Positions 1-12,231 of a DNA stretch of 64,000 bases are shown here, in pieces. The notes beneath the pieces were generated by a model, which made no database searches, was not told where the DNA came from, and worked only from the letters and a program-made list of their open reading frames with translations. Within the stretch, counting starts at the first letter, position 1, and each line of letters opens with the position of its first letter. The translations under genes and the position numbers were made by a program. The stretch is from Gordionus sp. m RMFG-2023. Lineage: Eukaryota; Nematomorpha; Gordioida; Chordodea; Parachordodidae. The stretch lies in assembly GCF_954871325.1 (NCBI RefSeq), contig NC_088776.1, positions 59,048,954-59,112,953 on the forward strand, given 5' to 3'.

Positions 1-1015
1 ACACTCAACGCCTATTTTTAAATATCCTATCCCTCTTAGTATTTATGAAAAAGAAATATAAGATCTAACCGAAAATATTTTGAATCTAAAATTCAATGAG
101 ACAGCATGGGCTCAAGCTTTATTACCAATCATAAGAGGTGGCTTAGGAATAAGATCTCCCACTACTTGCTCTCACTGCCTTTATATCAAGCTGTCTACAT
201 TCGAAACCCACAATTAGATCTCTCACCTCACAAAATAATTTTTCCTTAGATAACGCTATCCTGCTATAAAGAACATGCGTTGATGATGTCCCATCGCCCG
301 ATTCCAATAGACAGAAGGATTAGGATAGGCCAGTTTTAGCATGCTGAGTTTTACCTATTATCTAGCATGCTCCAAAAAGACCGTTCTCTGTTCACATCTC
401 ACTTAATGGATCCGAGCATAAATATTTGGAAGCCACTCCTTCCAAAAATTTTTAATTCCAACTAACCAAAAATGAGCTAATCCACTCAATAGCAATTTGC
501 CTAAATTGTACAATAAACTTTCCTCACTACTTCTGCTCTAGCTTTAATATTCCTATAGACTGCATAGGAAGACAGCAGATCGTGGGACGAATCCTCAGGC
601 TCACCTAATGCAATTCCTTGATCCAGCTAGAATTGAAATTCGCTCAAATACTCGCTATACTTGAACCACCCACCTTTTGAAGGAATGCGACTTAACGGAA
701 TCACCCTTATCTCATGGAACGGGGCCAATTTCGGGTTTGTATCTATTCTCTTGTATAGATCCATTAGCTTTATTCAACCAAACTCCAAACCTACTTGAGC
801 AAAAAGAACAACATAGAATTTCCATATATTCGTCAGAAGAGCAAATCTTTATCCCAATAATATCCACTACCTTAACCTCCTTTAGTAAGCTTGCATTTTC
901 GAGAATACTCGCGATTCGCGAGAAAGCCTTTTCCTCGAAAGAGACTGGCTATAGCTATCCTTAAAGCGAATTATTAAAGTTTCGATGGCAGTCTTCTCTC
1001 CGGAGACCTTCGTTA
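1..1015 (+). mobile_element. decayed 3' part of a non-LTR-type reverse transcriptase element
   Basis: Broken reading frames on the plus strand resemble the region downstream of the reverse transcriptase domain in metazoan retrotransposon proteins. Around 105-165 a frame reads WAQALLPIIRGGLGIRSP, close to the common 'LP..GGLGIRS' motif. Around 676-730 another reads GMRLNGITLISWNG, and around 800-930 a third reads EQIFIPIISTTLTSF, like the 'FIPVAVETLG' block of such proteins. Blocks in the expected order but in different frames mean an old inactivated copy that enters from before the window. The clade is not resolvable; confidence is moderate for the class only. Confidence 0.5.
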
Positions 1016-1273
1016 GATTAACTTTTTCTTCCTTATTCTTATCATTTTACACTATATTTCACCTTTATATTATTTAATTTTTAAATTTTTTTTTTGGTAT
1101 ATAAATTTTGTGTTGACTCATATTCAATAGTATATATTATATAACCGTTTATAAGTGAAATGAATTATACAAGGTATAGAAAAATTCTCTTAATAGCTAG
1201 TTTTAGAAAATAATTAAATATATAATTATAGTTTTAAACCCAAATTATATTGTTTTTTTTAAAAAAAAAAAAG
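1016..1273. other. AT-rich spacer, intron-like
   Basis: No reading frame is visible. The stretch ends in a T run followed by an A run and AG just before the exon-like frame at 1274, the same context seen before several FHOD exons in this window. Confidence 0.4.
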
Positions 1274-1603
1274 TGTAAGAGCTGTTCACACTTTAAAAGA
1301 TTACCCATACATTTTAACGAATTAGATGTAGCCAGGACATGTCTTGAGCTACCCCGTATGGATTTTAAAGGACTTTTTAGGCCCGAATCACAGAATCATT
1401 TTGTTGTAAATGTCTGGTCTAACTCGTCAGATATATTTGTAGAGGTTTTCCGGTCTGGTCTCGAAAAATTATTTTACCCAAATTACACGGCCCAGTGGAA
1501 ATTTTATTTTTGTAGGGGTTGCAGGACATTCTTTGGTCCTAACCGGATAGCTCCTATCTCTAATAACGACGACGCGATACAATACAACATTAATTTTACA
1601 TGA
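1274..1603 (+). CDS. putative terminal exon, unknown protein with two CxxC pairs
   Basis: An open frame of 109 codons plus stop follows a T-run/A-run/AG context, so TGT at 1274 is the likely first codon. I do not recognise the protein. It has two cysteine pairs, CKSC at its start and CRGC near residue 85, which could form a zinc knuckle, and an aromatic stretch (YTAQWKFYFCRGCRTFF) around the second pair. It ends YNINFT. Base composition is less AT-skewed than the flanks, which supports coding. Upstream exons would lie in 1-1250, now occupied by a retroelement remnant, or before the window. Confidence 0.4.
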   Translation, partial: CKSCSHFKRLPIHFNELDVARTCLELPRMDFKGLFRPESQNHFVVNVWSNSSDIFVEVFRSGLEKLFYPNYTAQWKFYFCRGCRTFFGPNRIAPISNNDDAIQYNINFT

Positions 1604-2405
1604 AGTGGAAAATACAAATAATATTAGAGAGGTTCCCTTAGTAATTAATGTATAGTTTAAGGGGAAAATTATTTTTATTATTTGTAGGTTAGAGAAATAA
1701 ACATTAAAATTTACGATTACATAGAATGTATAACCATGCGTAGATCGCCACTATGCCGGACTAGAGTAAAAGGGATTCTGTTCTGGCTCCTTTTTACTGG
1801 CCAGCATTTCACATTTTTTTTAAAAAATTCATAATAATGATAAATTTATGATATTTTCGTTCACAATAACAATTATTTTTTTGCGAGTAGGGCCGAAATT
1901 TTTTTTAACCGTCTTGATGGGGTCGGTTTGGCTATATTCTAAAAAAACATAATTTTTATTAATTTTTGAAGAAAATATATCTGTTTTATTTTTTAAAAAT
2001 AATAAAATTTAATTTAAATATGAAAGAACATTATATATCATTATAATGTATATGAATATGAATATATATTTTAATTAGGTTAATCTATAAATTGATTAAA
2101 AAAACATTAAAAAAAATATTTTATAAAAATTTAAAGAACGAAATGCAATATGGTAAAAATTATGAGATGAGGGTTGTTAGTTGAAATTTAAGATTTGTTA
2201 TTGCAAAAAATATTTAAAAATAAACTATAATAATGTTATTTTGGTTTAAAAAATTTGTCATATGGGATCTGTAAAATCTAAAAAAAAAATTTAAAAAACC
2301 ACCTTTCTATATTTATTTATTTAGCTACATATTTTTCCATTATTAAAATTAGATATATAATTTTGTTTAAACGTTATATAAATGAAAGGATATAAATTAC
2401 TAAAG
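1604..2405. other. AT-rich noncoding stretch
   Basis: No coding frame, RNA gene or named repeat is visible. Composition is A/T runs with short GC islands near 1740-1810 and 1885-1930. Confidence 0.4.
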
Positions 2406-2961
2406 ACTAAACAAAAAATCCGGTTATAATCGGAATTTCGGTATTCGTAAAAATTTAATTGAAGCGTCGAATAGCCGAATAAAATTTGGCTCTAAAAATC
2501 GTAAACTTTTTTCGCTCTTACTTCCCGCAAAAACCCTTAACGTATTATGCCAGGAAAGTTTCGATAACCATCGGATTCCACGAAATTCATTTGATAACTT
2601 AGACCTTTTTAATAATATATTATCGGGGAAATTACTCATGATCAGCAAATTCAATACATTATTGGTCGAAACATTCGATGACACAAAAAGCGTTGGGGTG
2701 GTTTGGGTTAATTTTATTGATATTGGATCACTGATAATTTTTTGCGAATTGATTAATTTCGTAAAAATGACTCTTCGCCTTTTAGAACATTTGCTCATGT
2801 ATCATAAAACTGGGAATCATCAATCGACCTTATCATGGATTACCTGGAGGAATACGCATAAAGCAATCAATATACAATCTCTAATCTCCATTTGGAACAA
2901 CGGATTACGGGTATATTTTATGATAAAAAGTAGCATTTTCTATTTCACGAATTCAACGTGA
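2406..2961 (+). CDS. putative exon, unknown protein (weak Bcl-2-like spacing)
   Basis: The plus strand is open from a possible acceptor (AAAG at 2402-2405) to TGA at 2959-2961, about 185 codons; the first in-frame ATG is at 2638. Its composition is richer in GC than the surroundings. The second half contains VVWVNFIDIGSLIIFCEL, a helix-like LINFVKMTLRLLEHLL and then LSWITWRN. The Trp-to-Trp distance equals that between the BH1 'NWGR' and BH2 'WI' tryptophans of Bcl-2 proteins, but the diagnostic NWGR is absent, so this is a hint only. An antisense frame (2424-2798) is weaker and probably a shadow. Confidence 0.35.
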
Positions 2962-3352
2962 TCATGCATTGCATTAGGGTATCGATTAATCTTTCAAAAT
3001 TTAAATAATTTCTAGAGACCCCTTTTTCGCAATTGTTTAGTAATATGTACACTTTAATTATAAATTTCGAACAAGTCTTACCTCTAAATTTTTAAATCAG
3101 TTTAAATTTAAAATCAATTTTTTTTTAAAAAATATATTTTGTATTTTTTTAAATTTAATAAAAATTAATCAAAATAAATGGCAAAATTGTTAGAAATTCA
3201 TAAGTTAGGTAATACTGCGTCCTACAGTGGAACGCGATTCCAGCTAGTTTCCAGGCCTCGTAACATATAGCATAAGTTGTCAGCAATGTCTGTAATCATG
3301 TAACATATGGTTTGTTTGATTTTATATTTTAAGTCAATCGTGTATTGCCAAT
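2962..3352. other. spacer without recognised features
   Basis: AT-rich, with T and A runs around 3110-3140. No reading frame or known repeat is recognised. Confidence 0.4.
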
Positions 3353-3559
3353 TATAGTGTTGTTAAATGGCTCGTTTCGAGCCGATTTTTAATAACGGCT
3401 AACTCAATATATCATCCAGAAAATTATTACGCTATCCTGAAGATTTTGCTCATAGAAGGAACAAAGGTCTATTATACATATATTATCGAAATCTTCAGGC
3501 TGCTAAGATATTGAATTAGCCGTATTAAAGGCTCAAAACGAGCCGTTTAAACAACACTA
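3353..3559. mobile_element. hAT-type MITE (TAGTGTTGTTAAA family)
   Basis: About 205 bases with inverted ends: TAGTGTTGTTAAA on the left and the reverse of TAGTGTTGTTTAAA on the right, with GGCTCGTTTCGAGCC-like inner arms. It is flanked by an exact 8-base duplication TTGCCAAT (3345-3352 and 3560-3567). TAG/CAGNG termini with an 8-base target duplication are hAT hallmarks. It has no coding capacity. Relatives lie at 24283, 24722, 31745, 41229, 45583 and 58281, with partial copies elsewhere. Confidence 0.8.
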
Positions 3560-3567
3560 TTGCCAAT

Positions 3568-4301
3568 ATATAAAATATAAACGACTAAAAGCTTCATGGC
3601 AAAATTACTTTAAAAAAACGAGCTCAAAAAATGACTTCTTTTTTTTCCCACTGAAGAGGGAAATTTAATTCGGGCATACTATAGATAACAAAACAATTTT
3701 ATACACGTATTGCCTACTGTAATACACTTATTTTCTGATTACGGATATTACCACTGGTATATCAAAAAAATGTATATTATGTCTTAGGGGGATTCTCAAA
3801 CTCAGTATACTCTGTATTAGCAAAGCTTTGAAACCTAGATTATCAACAGCATGTATGTTTTTTTTTCAAGGCCTTACTTAGCCGGAATCGTATTCTGGAG
3901 AGAGTACCTACCCTGTGAATTTCAGACGATTTCTATTATAACTGTCTATTTTGTTGAAATTATTTATAGTTCAAAAATTAACTTCAAAATTGTCTAAATA
4001 TTTACAGGGTAACTAGGCTATACAGGCTGAAATACGATTGCGGTCAAATTAAGACAGGGCCCTTTGCCCCCCCCTTAAGATATATAATATTTATATTTAC
4101 TTTTTTTTAAATATATTATTTAATATATTTTAAAGTTTATGTTTAATTAAATTTTACTCAATTTTATATATTTCCCACAAATTAAAAAATATTATTTACC
4201 ATCACAAATAATAACTGTCTTAAAATAATCAATTTATTTATTTTTTTTACATGTAAAATAAATAAAAGGTAAAAATTTGCCCACTCCCATTGCTTCAAAA
4301 T
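3568..4301. other. spacer, no gene recognised
   Basis: AT-rich with a C run near 4070. No reading frame or known repeat is recognised. Confidence 0.35.
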
Positions 4302-4727
4302 ATGCATCACCTAGGTGCCGTGAATTATGACAAAATGATCCCATTCTACAATGAACATTTTAGTATAAGCGACGCGGGCTCAAGTGATTGTTACATATCT
4401 CGCCACATGTTTCCTGAATCAAATGTTTGGTCACTACCTTACAGAAATAAATTCTATAATCGTGATACACACCAACTTGGCTTGCATGGCATAGAAAATA
4501 ATAATAATAATAATAATGACAATATTATAAACATTGAAAACACTGCATACGGGCTACGCGAAACGAGGGGAAAAAAATCTAATAAATTTCGTTTCAAATT
4601 TAAGGCAAAATATTGGCGTGGATTTGGATGCAATCGTGATCGATCCAGAAGACAAACTTATCGTTATATAATTACGAAAAAGGACAAATATAATGTAAGA
4701 AAAATAACGTTACCTGTCCAAATTTGA
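4302..4727 (+). CDS. putative 141-residue protein or exon, Asn-rich, unknown
   Basis: An open frame begins with ATG at 4302 (open further upstream to 4266) and ends at TGA. The product starts MHHLGAVNYDKMIPF, has a run of seven asparagines encoded by AAT near residue 68, and ends in a basic, aromatic tail containing KYWRGFGCNRDRSRRQ. The asparagine run resembles those of the FHOD and MPHOSPH10 exons here, which argues for a host gene rather than a transposon. I recognise no domain. It may be a single-exon gene or the last exon of one. Confidence 0.4.
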   Translation: MHHLGAVNYDKMIPFYNEHFSISDAGSSDCYISRHMFPESNVWSLPYRNKFYNRDTHQLGLHGIENNNNNNNDNIINIENTAYGLRETRGKKSNKFRFKFKAKYWRGFGCNRDRSRRQTYRYIITKKDKYNVRKITLPVQI

Positions 4728-5348
4728 TCGACTTTTCGTAAATCAGTAAAAAAAAAATATTGGTGAAGTTGTTAAAACAAACAAAATTAAGGAAAGTTGA
4801 ATCTTAATACATTATTGTTTACAAAAAAAAAATATATCAGCTTTGGATGCTCACTTTTTTTTAGTTTGTAAGCATCGAAATTTGGTAGATGTCCAAGCAT
4901 TTCTGCCAGCTTTGAGCAAAATCTTTAGGATTATATAATGATATTTTGGATATAATCTTAATCGGGGCGTTTTTTAAAATGGTCATCTGTCTTATTAACG
5001 ATTCAGCGGCGTTATGATTATTAGAGTCATATGCGTGTGTATCCAGGATTTTTTAAAGAAATTTTCCGCCCGCCCTTCTCCGCGTTTTTATTGCCCAGCT
5101 CTTGTACCAGAGCCGAACTTAGAGTCGGGCCTGCAGGTCTCTGATTTTCGTAAGGGGAGGAGAAAGACTTGTGGGTTATTTTATTTTCATAAATTTTATA
5201 GAGGATTTGGGTCTTTTTTTTGTAAGGCTTAGCCCTTTACAGGATTATATCTTATTTTGGTCTTACTCTTTATTTTTTTCGGAAAAGGTTTTAATTTAAT
5301 TATATCAAGATATCTTTGCGAATGGATAGATGTTTATATGATTATTAA
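4728..5348. repeat. MITE fragments
   Basis: About 4860-4990 matches an internal part of the TAGTGTTGTTAAA MITE (GATGTCCAAGCATTTCTGCC, then a GAGCAAAAT block). About 5120-5145 matches the right terminus of the GGCCCGG-rich hAT family (CCTGCAGGTCTCTGA). Both copies are incomplete. Confidence 0.5.
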
Positions 5349-6335
5349 CAGAGTTGTTAAAGGATCGAATCAAAAGATCGCCGATCCTGGATTCTATCCT
5401 AAATTTGTCATTTTCTAGGATTTAAGATCCTGACCTTAAATTGTGGATGGTGATCGAGATCATTTTTTTAAATATTTTATCCCTATCCTTTTAACAATTA
5501 TATTTTTTACTTAAAAAGCAAAAAATAAAAATTTTGAAAAATTAAATTTAAATATTATTTTTAAAAAAATATCTTATCTACATCATATTTTATCAACCAC
5601 CATTCCACCAGATTTTATATTTGAACAATTTCCCAAATTTTTTGTAAGAACAAGTTATACCTAATTATTAATTATATTATAATATAATATATATTCTAGG
5701 TTTAAATAATGTCCTCCATTATTGATTTAGAAGATGATACATACACTTCTATTGATGTGACAGCAGATATAAGTGAGAATGATAATCTTTTACTATTTCA
5801 TAATTTATGTAAGTATTTTACTTTATGTGAAACGGATGGAAGCAACCAATGCTCTTTATAAAAAAACAAAATATCTTCTTCAAAGATTAGCAGTTCAAAC
5901 CTAAAGAGGCATTTAAAAGTAATTAATTCTTTTAAAAATATAATTTTTATTATTTGTGAAGATCATAACAATATGCATATAATAAAAATTATAGATTTCC
6001 TTCACTATATGATGACAGTAATATATTGGCATCAATAATTCACTCAAAATTTAAGCTCAATTGGCCTTTTATTAATCTGCCACAAAATTTGTTGCTAAAA
6101 GAAAGGTTAATTGCCCATTTAGAAAATTTTTTTTATTCTAATGATGATTCAGTGAATATTTTTAATAATTATGTTAATTAAAAAAAAACATTTAATGAAT
6201 ATAACACACCTTTACCATCAAGGTTTAGTAAAGCTAAACATGTACTAAATGAAAAACGTGGTTGTTTAAATGATGATAATTTATAAAAAAAATTATTATT
6301 AAAGGCTAATTTAATTATAAATAAATATATTCTAA
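5349..6335 (+). mobile_element. decayed hAT transposon with BED zinc finger, internally deleted
   Basis: The left end CAGAGTTGTTAAAGGATC matches the TIR of the hAT MITE at 43403. From ATG at 5709 a frame reads MSSIIDLEDDTYTSIDV, followed by a BED-finger-like segment: KYFTLCETDGSNQCSL, a stop where a residue of the finger is expected, then SSSNLKRHL. From about 5990 a second frame resembles the C-terminal half of hAT transposases (SNILASIIHSKFKLNWPF and KERLIAHLENFF), with further stops. Most of the catalytic middle is missing, so this is an internally deleted, dead copy. The right terminus was not found. Confidence 0.65.
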
Positions 6336-9049
6336 TTGTTATACTTATATTATATTATTCAATTACAATAAATTAATACCATATTTATTTATTTTTTATA
6401 TTAGTTAATTTTGCATCGATCAGAAATTTAAATAAGAATGACAGAATGCATGGTAAAATCTACTATAGTAGCCTGACCCCAAGATATTGGAACTATAAAC
6501 TAGGAAAATTTCGCAGTTTAATAAATGACCGAATTCCTTTGAGAAAGATACAAAGGAATTCCTTATTGATCATTATTAAAATAATGTAATCCTCCCTTAA
6601 GTAATGTTTTATGACGAGATTATGGAAGGCCGAAACATCATAATGTGCAATATAAGTTAGACCAGAAAAATTTCCTCTGGATCAAAGCAAACGATTTTCC
6701 GAGAATATCAAGTCCTCTTTTTTTAAATAATATTATTCATACATGAGATCTTTTTAACGTTAAAACTGGATAAGCAAATGCACTCTACATTTGTTGATAA
6801 AACATACATTTGTTTAATGGGACTTTGTTGCCCTTATTGTGAAGTTGAAATGCCTTATAGAACTGGATAAAATAAAGGCGCTATAGTGGTTAGAAGAAAT
6901 TGTGATTTTCGTGCACCACGCACGATACAATGAATTAGGGATAGTATAAACTCAGTAATTGCACATATTTTATAATCCCCAGGAAGGGATGATGAGATTG
7001 TCTCTATCTCAAGTTCTTCGAGCATTATGATATATAGAATGTCTTGTCATCGTATTCTATCCATTAATGAGATTGGAAGGTCTATGAAAAGGGTCTTACT
7101 AGAAGCAGCCAACATGACTGTCTATTATTTATGTTCCGTAAAACTGAGTTTTAGAGAATTAATTTATGGATAAATGAAAAGTAGGTATTTCGAGAATTAT
7201 ATTTATTCTCAATCAATTGGGTAATTTTTTACTTTATTATTTAATATTTGTGGCATTAGGGCTTAAGAGAATTAGGGTAAGTAAAACAGTAGGATATATT
7301 TATTGGTTGTATGGATGAGAGGGTAAATTTTATTGTAGAGGTTTAGCGCAATTTATTTAGAAGCAATTGATTCGCGCCCTTTGGAGTTAAATGGATCTGG
7401 TTTGCAATACATTTCCGCAAAATAAAACTCCGGCATACCACCCAAATTAAAAATAATTTTAAAAAATTTCGTAAATATCATTAGCAGGATAAAAAAAAAT
7501 AATTCATTCGACTGAAATTTTTGAGAAAAAAAAATAGCTAAAACCAAAATAATCTTTTTAATAAGTAAGCCAAAGACTTAAGAGAGATGGAATTGCATGC
7601 TTGCAACCTTCTCCAAAACAAATCTAATGGCAAATTATCAAAATTTATTTTTTTAAGCCGCATAATTCTTTGCAGGTCGCTCTTCAGTGTGGGAGTTCCT
7701 ATGCCTTTAAATATACTATTGCTATGTGGAGCCCTCTCTTTGATGATTAAGTTTCAAGGCATCAATCAAGGTGAGTCCCTTTATTGTAGCGCATCTTTCA
7801 AATCAAGTTATTTTTCTGTACTTAACACTTGATAAATACTAAACTTTTCCAAGCGGCCATACGCTTTAGGTACCAATATTATATAGGTTATTAGTCTCTG
7901 TTATTTAGCTAAACATTTGCAAGAAGTGGGTGAATCGTTAAAGCTCCTAGACTATTTTAATATGATAATAAGTAGTTGACAAGGGTGCCGTTCTTTTATC
8001 ATGATTCCTAATTGATAGTAAAAAAAAAAAGCAGAGTTTTTTTTTTATTCGACCCTCTCTCTAAGAGTAGGCATAAACTACTCACTCTACGAAGCACATT
8101 TTTTTTAAATCAAGTATCCATATCACAATTATCCTACACTGAACTGAACAACGATATTTCATCACAATAACGTAATATCGTGCCAACTCTAAAAAAAAAA
8201 GAATTTAATGGATTAAAACCATCTGAACACAGTGTATACATATTCGTACTCCTATCGCCCCACCCACTTGTAATTTTATACATGCCAAACTCATCGATAT
8301 AAAAAATAAAATTTATCTGTGATAAATCCTTACATTTTTTTTTAAGAATTTATAACTATATGAGATCGAGCGAATGTATCTAGAAATCATTTAAACTATA
8401 TCTTTTTATATCTATTATATAATAATAATCATAAAAATTCAAATTTATAATTTCCGACTCGGGTATAAATATAGTCACTTCAAGTTTAAAGTCTCATACG
8501 TATCATGGGGTAGTCTATTGATACCTTCAAAAAAATTTGTCAGTATTGCTAGGTTTAAGGAAAGTAGTAACCTACAGGGCAAACCTCCATAAAACATGTG
8601 TGATTTTCAGGTTCCATATTAATATATTTTCATGAATATTAAATTTAAAAATTGCGGTCCTAGGTGTTATCAGGCCTTCCGCTTAACGATATCTGGCCCA
8701 AATAATTAAATTTTATTTTATTTAGTTTTATTGTACCTATTACGATGACATGAACGCCAAAGTCGGTTTGGAGATAAAAATGTGATGCAAATTAAAAATG
8801 CTTTTGTAGAAATGCTAAATTAAAGAATTTCTAAAATATTTTCTAATCACTCGAATAACAGACAAGTATAACACTTGGCCACAAATTGCTTTCTCATTTG
8901 TTTAGGGATAATCCATGTTTGGATAGATAACATAACGGTATTACACGGGCGTTTCACTCGAATCAGAAAATTGTTCGACGTGTAATAAATATTAGCTATG
9001 GATATTGATACAAGAAAATGTAAAGATAAACTAAATATAAGAAAGATAA
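6336..9049. other. long stretch without a confident gene
   Basis: No intact reading frame is credible. Around 6815-6910 a short broken frame reads LMGLCCPYCEVEMPYR, a CxxC pattern that hints at old coding sequence, but no family can be named. The rest is AT-rich spacer. Reading frames near 7353-7832 look random. Confidence 0.4.
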
Positions 9050-10620
9050 ATTAACAAAGGATAAAATAGAATTGCTAGATGAGTTTCTGATAAATGGGAA
9101 GTTTATTGAAAAATTAAAGGATAACTTACAAAACCTACGAAGAAAATATAAATTATAAAAAATTCAATAAACATGCCATGGGAATAATACTACCAAAGAC
9201 TAAGCTCAACCCTGCGAAACCTAGAATTCTAATAAATAGCCTATGGGTCAGAGCATTCAGAATCAAATTTTTTTAAATAAGGTGATAAGACAATATAATA
9301 CCAGATTAAATAGTTTTTCTAACAAAGACAGTAAATGAATATCAAACTTCGACGATGTTAGTCAAACCCAATTAGCGCATGCAAACTGTTTAAATCCTTT
9401 ACGGTATAATATAGGGTTTAAAATATTTGAAAACTATATATAAATAATTGTATAATTACGAGAGAAAATGATCAATTAGATAAATGGGTAACATTATAAA
9501 AAAAATTTTTACACACAACTCCCAGAACGTAAGCCACGTAGGAAACTTAAAACAAATAGAAATGATACCAGATTTACAATTGCCGCCACCGAATGGGGAA
9601 AAAATTATTCAGATTCTAATGATATTGAAAGGATATAAGAAGTAAGGTTCTCGAGAAACTACTCAAGACCGATCCATTATTGACTGCACTGATATTATTT
9701 CTCCTGTTAAGTAAAGTTCAGAATAAAAATTATTAAGCTTATCCAAGAGTAAGAACCCTAAGTATTTAAAGATTGGAAGGGGATTTTATTAAACTCCGTT
9801 ATAAGCAAAATATTCACATATATTATGCTGAATACGATAAAACCTCTGATTGTGAATAACCATGATGACTCCCTTACATCATTTTAGAAAAGAACACAAA
9901 GCAATAGAAGTTATTACGACTCTAAGAATATTATTAAAAAAGAGATCATTTAGATAGAAAGTAATCCTTATCATGGCCATCGACCTCTCGAGAATCTTTG
10001 ACTCGATTAATGGTAAACACTATTTGAATCATGTGACGTATGAATTTTAATCCATCTTGTAAAATCTCTTTATCTACTAGAATTACATAGTTGAGATATT
10101 TCATGCAAGTTTAAATATTCAATTAGAAATTGTCTTAAAGTTGGGTGTGGTATCACTATTACTCTTTAACCACATTATAAATAGTGTAGAAAACTGTAAA
10201 GATAGTGGAAGAAATATAGATAAAATCATTGGAGATATTAATACAGATCAAGATAAACCTTGGTAACTCTGGATTTGATAGGAAACACTATAGAGCTATT
10301 TTTAAAAAAGGTGATTACGTTAAAGCTATGTGAAAATCCCTACTTCTCTGATATGCATGTTTAAACTCTGGCTATGTCGACTATAAGTTATGGACTTGAG
10401 GTGTGATAAGACAAAACGTAGAAAACATTTGTAAATAAATGTCTCGGCTACATTACAAACACATATTGCCTTGTAATACTTTTAATCTTGCGCTATGGAA
10501 AAGATGTTCCATATATCAAATTTAACATTAGGTCAAATATAGAAAAATTGAATTATTAAAACTATTATACGTCAATCCCCTAAAATCATAGGCCTATTGG
10601 ACTGCTCCTTGCGCAAATGT
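9050..10620 (+). mobile_element. decayed LINE with endonuclease/reverse-transcriptase-type ORF
   Basis: A chain of broken plus-strand frames follows the order of RTE-like LINE proteins. Around 9890-10035 one reads FRKEHKAIEVITTLRILLKK and then MAIDLSRIFDSINGKHYLNH, matching the 'GFRKGRST', 'FIDLSKAFDSI' and 'LLNHL' blocks of reverse transcriptase. Around 10135-10185 it continues LKLGVVSLLLFNHIIN, like 'GLKQGDxLSPLLFN'. Around 10375-10470 come SYGLEV and NKCLGYITNTY, like the downstream 'LYGxETW' and 'KCLR' region. Many stops and frame changes show an old dead copy. The 5' boundary is uncertain. Confidence 0.6.
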
Positions 10621-10942
10621 TTAAAATGAGAAAAACAACATTAAAGTTTAAAATTAAATATAGGAAAAACTTATTCCTCAATTTAATTAAAAATTTCAGA
10701 GATAATTTATCATTTTGTTACTTAATTATAGCCTAAAAAATTTTTGCTCAAAAAATTTAAATATAAAATTTATTTAATAAAATCAAAATGCAAGTGGAGC
10801 AAATATAACACTATATGATTTTTTTTTAATGTTCAAAATGCTCCATTTACATTTTATTAATGTATTTTAATAAATAAATTAACTATATCTTTTTTTTTCT
10901 TTTCTATTTTAACAATAAATAAAAATGAATAAAAAAATAAAA
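10621..10942. other. AT-rich spacer
   Basis: Nearly pure A/T with no recognised feature. Confidence 0.4.
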
Positions 10943-12230
10943 TTAATATTTAATTAATAATTTTTCCATATATTCTCTATCAGCTCTAAACTCTAACATT
11001 GTTCTAATATCTTTTTTAGTCTCATCGTTAGTTTTACTATTCGTTCTCGGGATCAATTTAATATTTGAAAAATTTATTGTAACTAATTTTTGGTCAAATT
11101 TTGATCTACGTGTTTTCGAATCCTGTAAAATTGATACTTTAATCATATTATTGGATTTAAATGATAATCTATATTGCAAATAAAAAGGTTCAGTTTTTGA
11201 GATTTTTATTGACTTTAATTTAGTGAATATATGGTTAAATTTGAATTTTTTTGATGAAGAATGGAAATCGAAATAATTATTTGGGGTCATTTCAATCCCC
11301 TCAAATGGGTTTTTGCGATTTGCACCTCTTATTAATCTATAAAGAGTCAGAGGGCTATGGATATCATGTTTTCTTAAACATCTTTCAATTTGACTATGTA
11401 TTGAATCGACCTCTTGTAAAATGGAATGACCATGAGCACCATATTTGATTTGAATTTTTGATTTGACTTGTCGTATTAATAACTAAATTTTTTTATTTTT
11501 TCAAATATTAATTTATTTTTTTTGTACATAATATTTTAATTAATAATTTTTTCTAAAAATTCTAATATATAAATATATAGTTTTCTCACATCAAAAATAA
11601 AATAAAATAAAATATTATATAAAAACCGTGGTGGGACTACAAGTTCCCAAAAAAGATGCGTAATTATATTTTAAAATTATGATTTGTAGGTTTTGTTTTA
11701 AGAAATAAAATTCTTTAGGTTCTGATGTAAGGGCTCTTATCTTATCCCCTATATTTTTTAAAAACTTTAAAGTTCCACTTGGCATATGTCCAAGGGAAGA
11801 GATGTTTTAAAGCATAAATTATAATGGAATTTTGGTATAAATGTTTAAAAAAATAACTAATTCGTTTATTACTTATATCAAGTGTTTGTAAAAAAAATTG
11901 TCTGCAGACTCTAACTTTAACATTCTCCACTTCAAAAAAAAATATAAGTATTATTAGTTTTTATAATTTAAAGAATCTTTTACCCTTCTTTTACATCGCC
12001 ACCTAACAATAAATTTGATATAGAAAGATCCCTTAGCTTCGTCAGTTAAGCTCCAAAAAACTTCATGAATAATTTTTCTCTGATCTGCATTAACTTTTAG
12101 ATGACATTGAAATAAACATTTATTAGAATGATCATTCTGAACCATCTCTTCTCAAATCACCTTTGATATTGATATAGGCCTCACCACATTCCCTTAGTCT
12201 TTTTCTTTAATTTGCTTTGCTTCTAGAAAT
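10943..12230 (-). pseudogene. deleted copy of an unnamed transposase-like gene family
   Basis: Three blocks on the minus strand, read from high to low coordinates, match an uncharacterised multicopy protein family that I recall from cnidarian and aphid genomes. Block 1 (about 12215-11945) has RKRLRECGEAYINIKG and, after a frame change, CLFQCHLKVNADQRK and FWSLTDEAKGSF. Block 2 (11930-11742) has VRVCRQFFLQTLDIS. Block 3 (about 11484-10943) is open for about 180 codons and holds GAHGHSILQEVDSIHSQIE, then LTLYRLIRG, and ends EYMEKLLIKY. In relatives the catalytic core lies between blocks 2 and 3; here only about 260 bases remain, so it is deleted. No formal family name is offered. Confidence 0.55.
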
Positions 12231-12231
12231 A

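Noticed and set aside
2424-2798. Minus-strand frame of 124 codons
   Set aside because: The plus strand is open over a longer span that covers it and shows more protein-like features; not both are likely.
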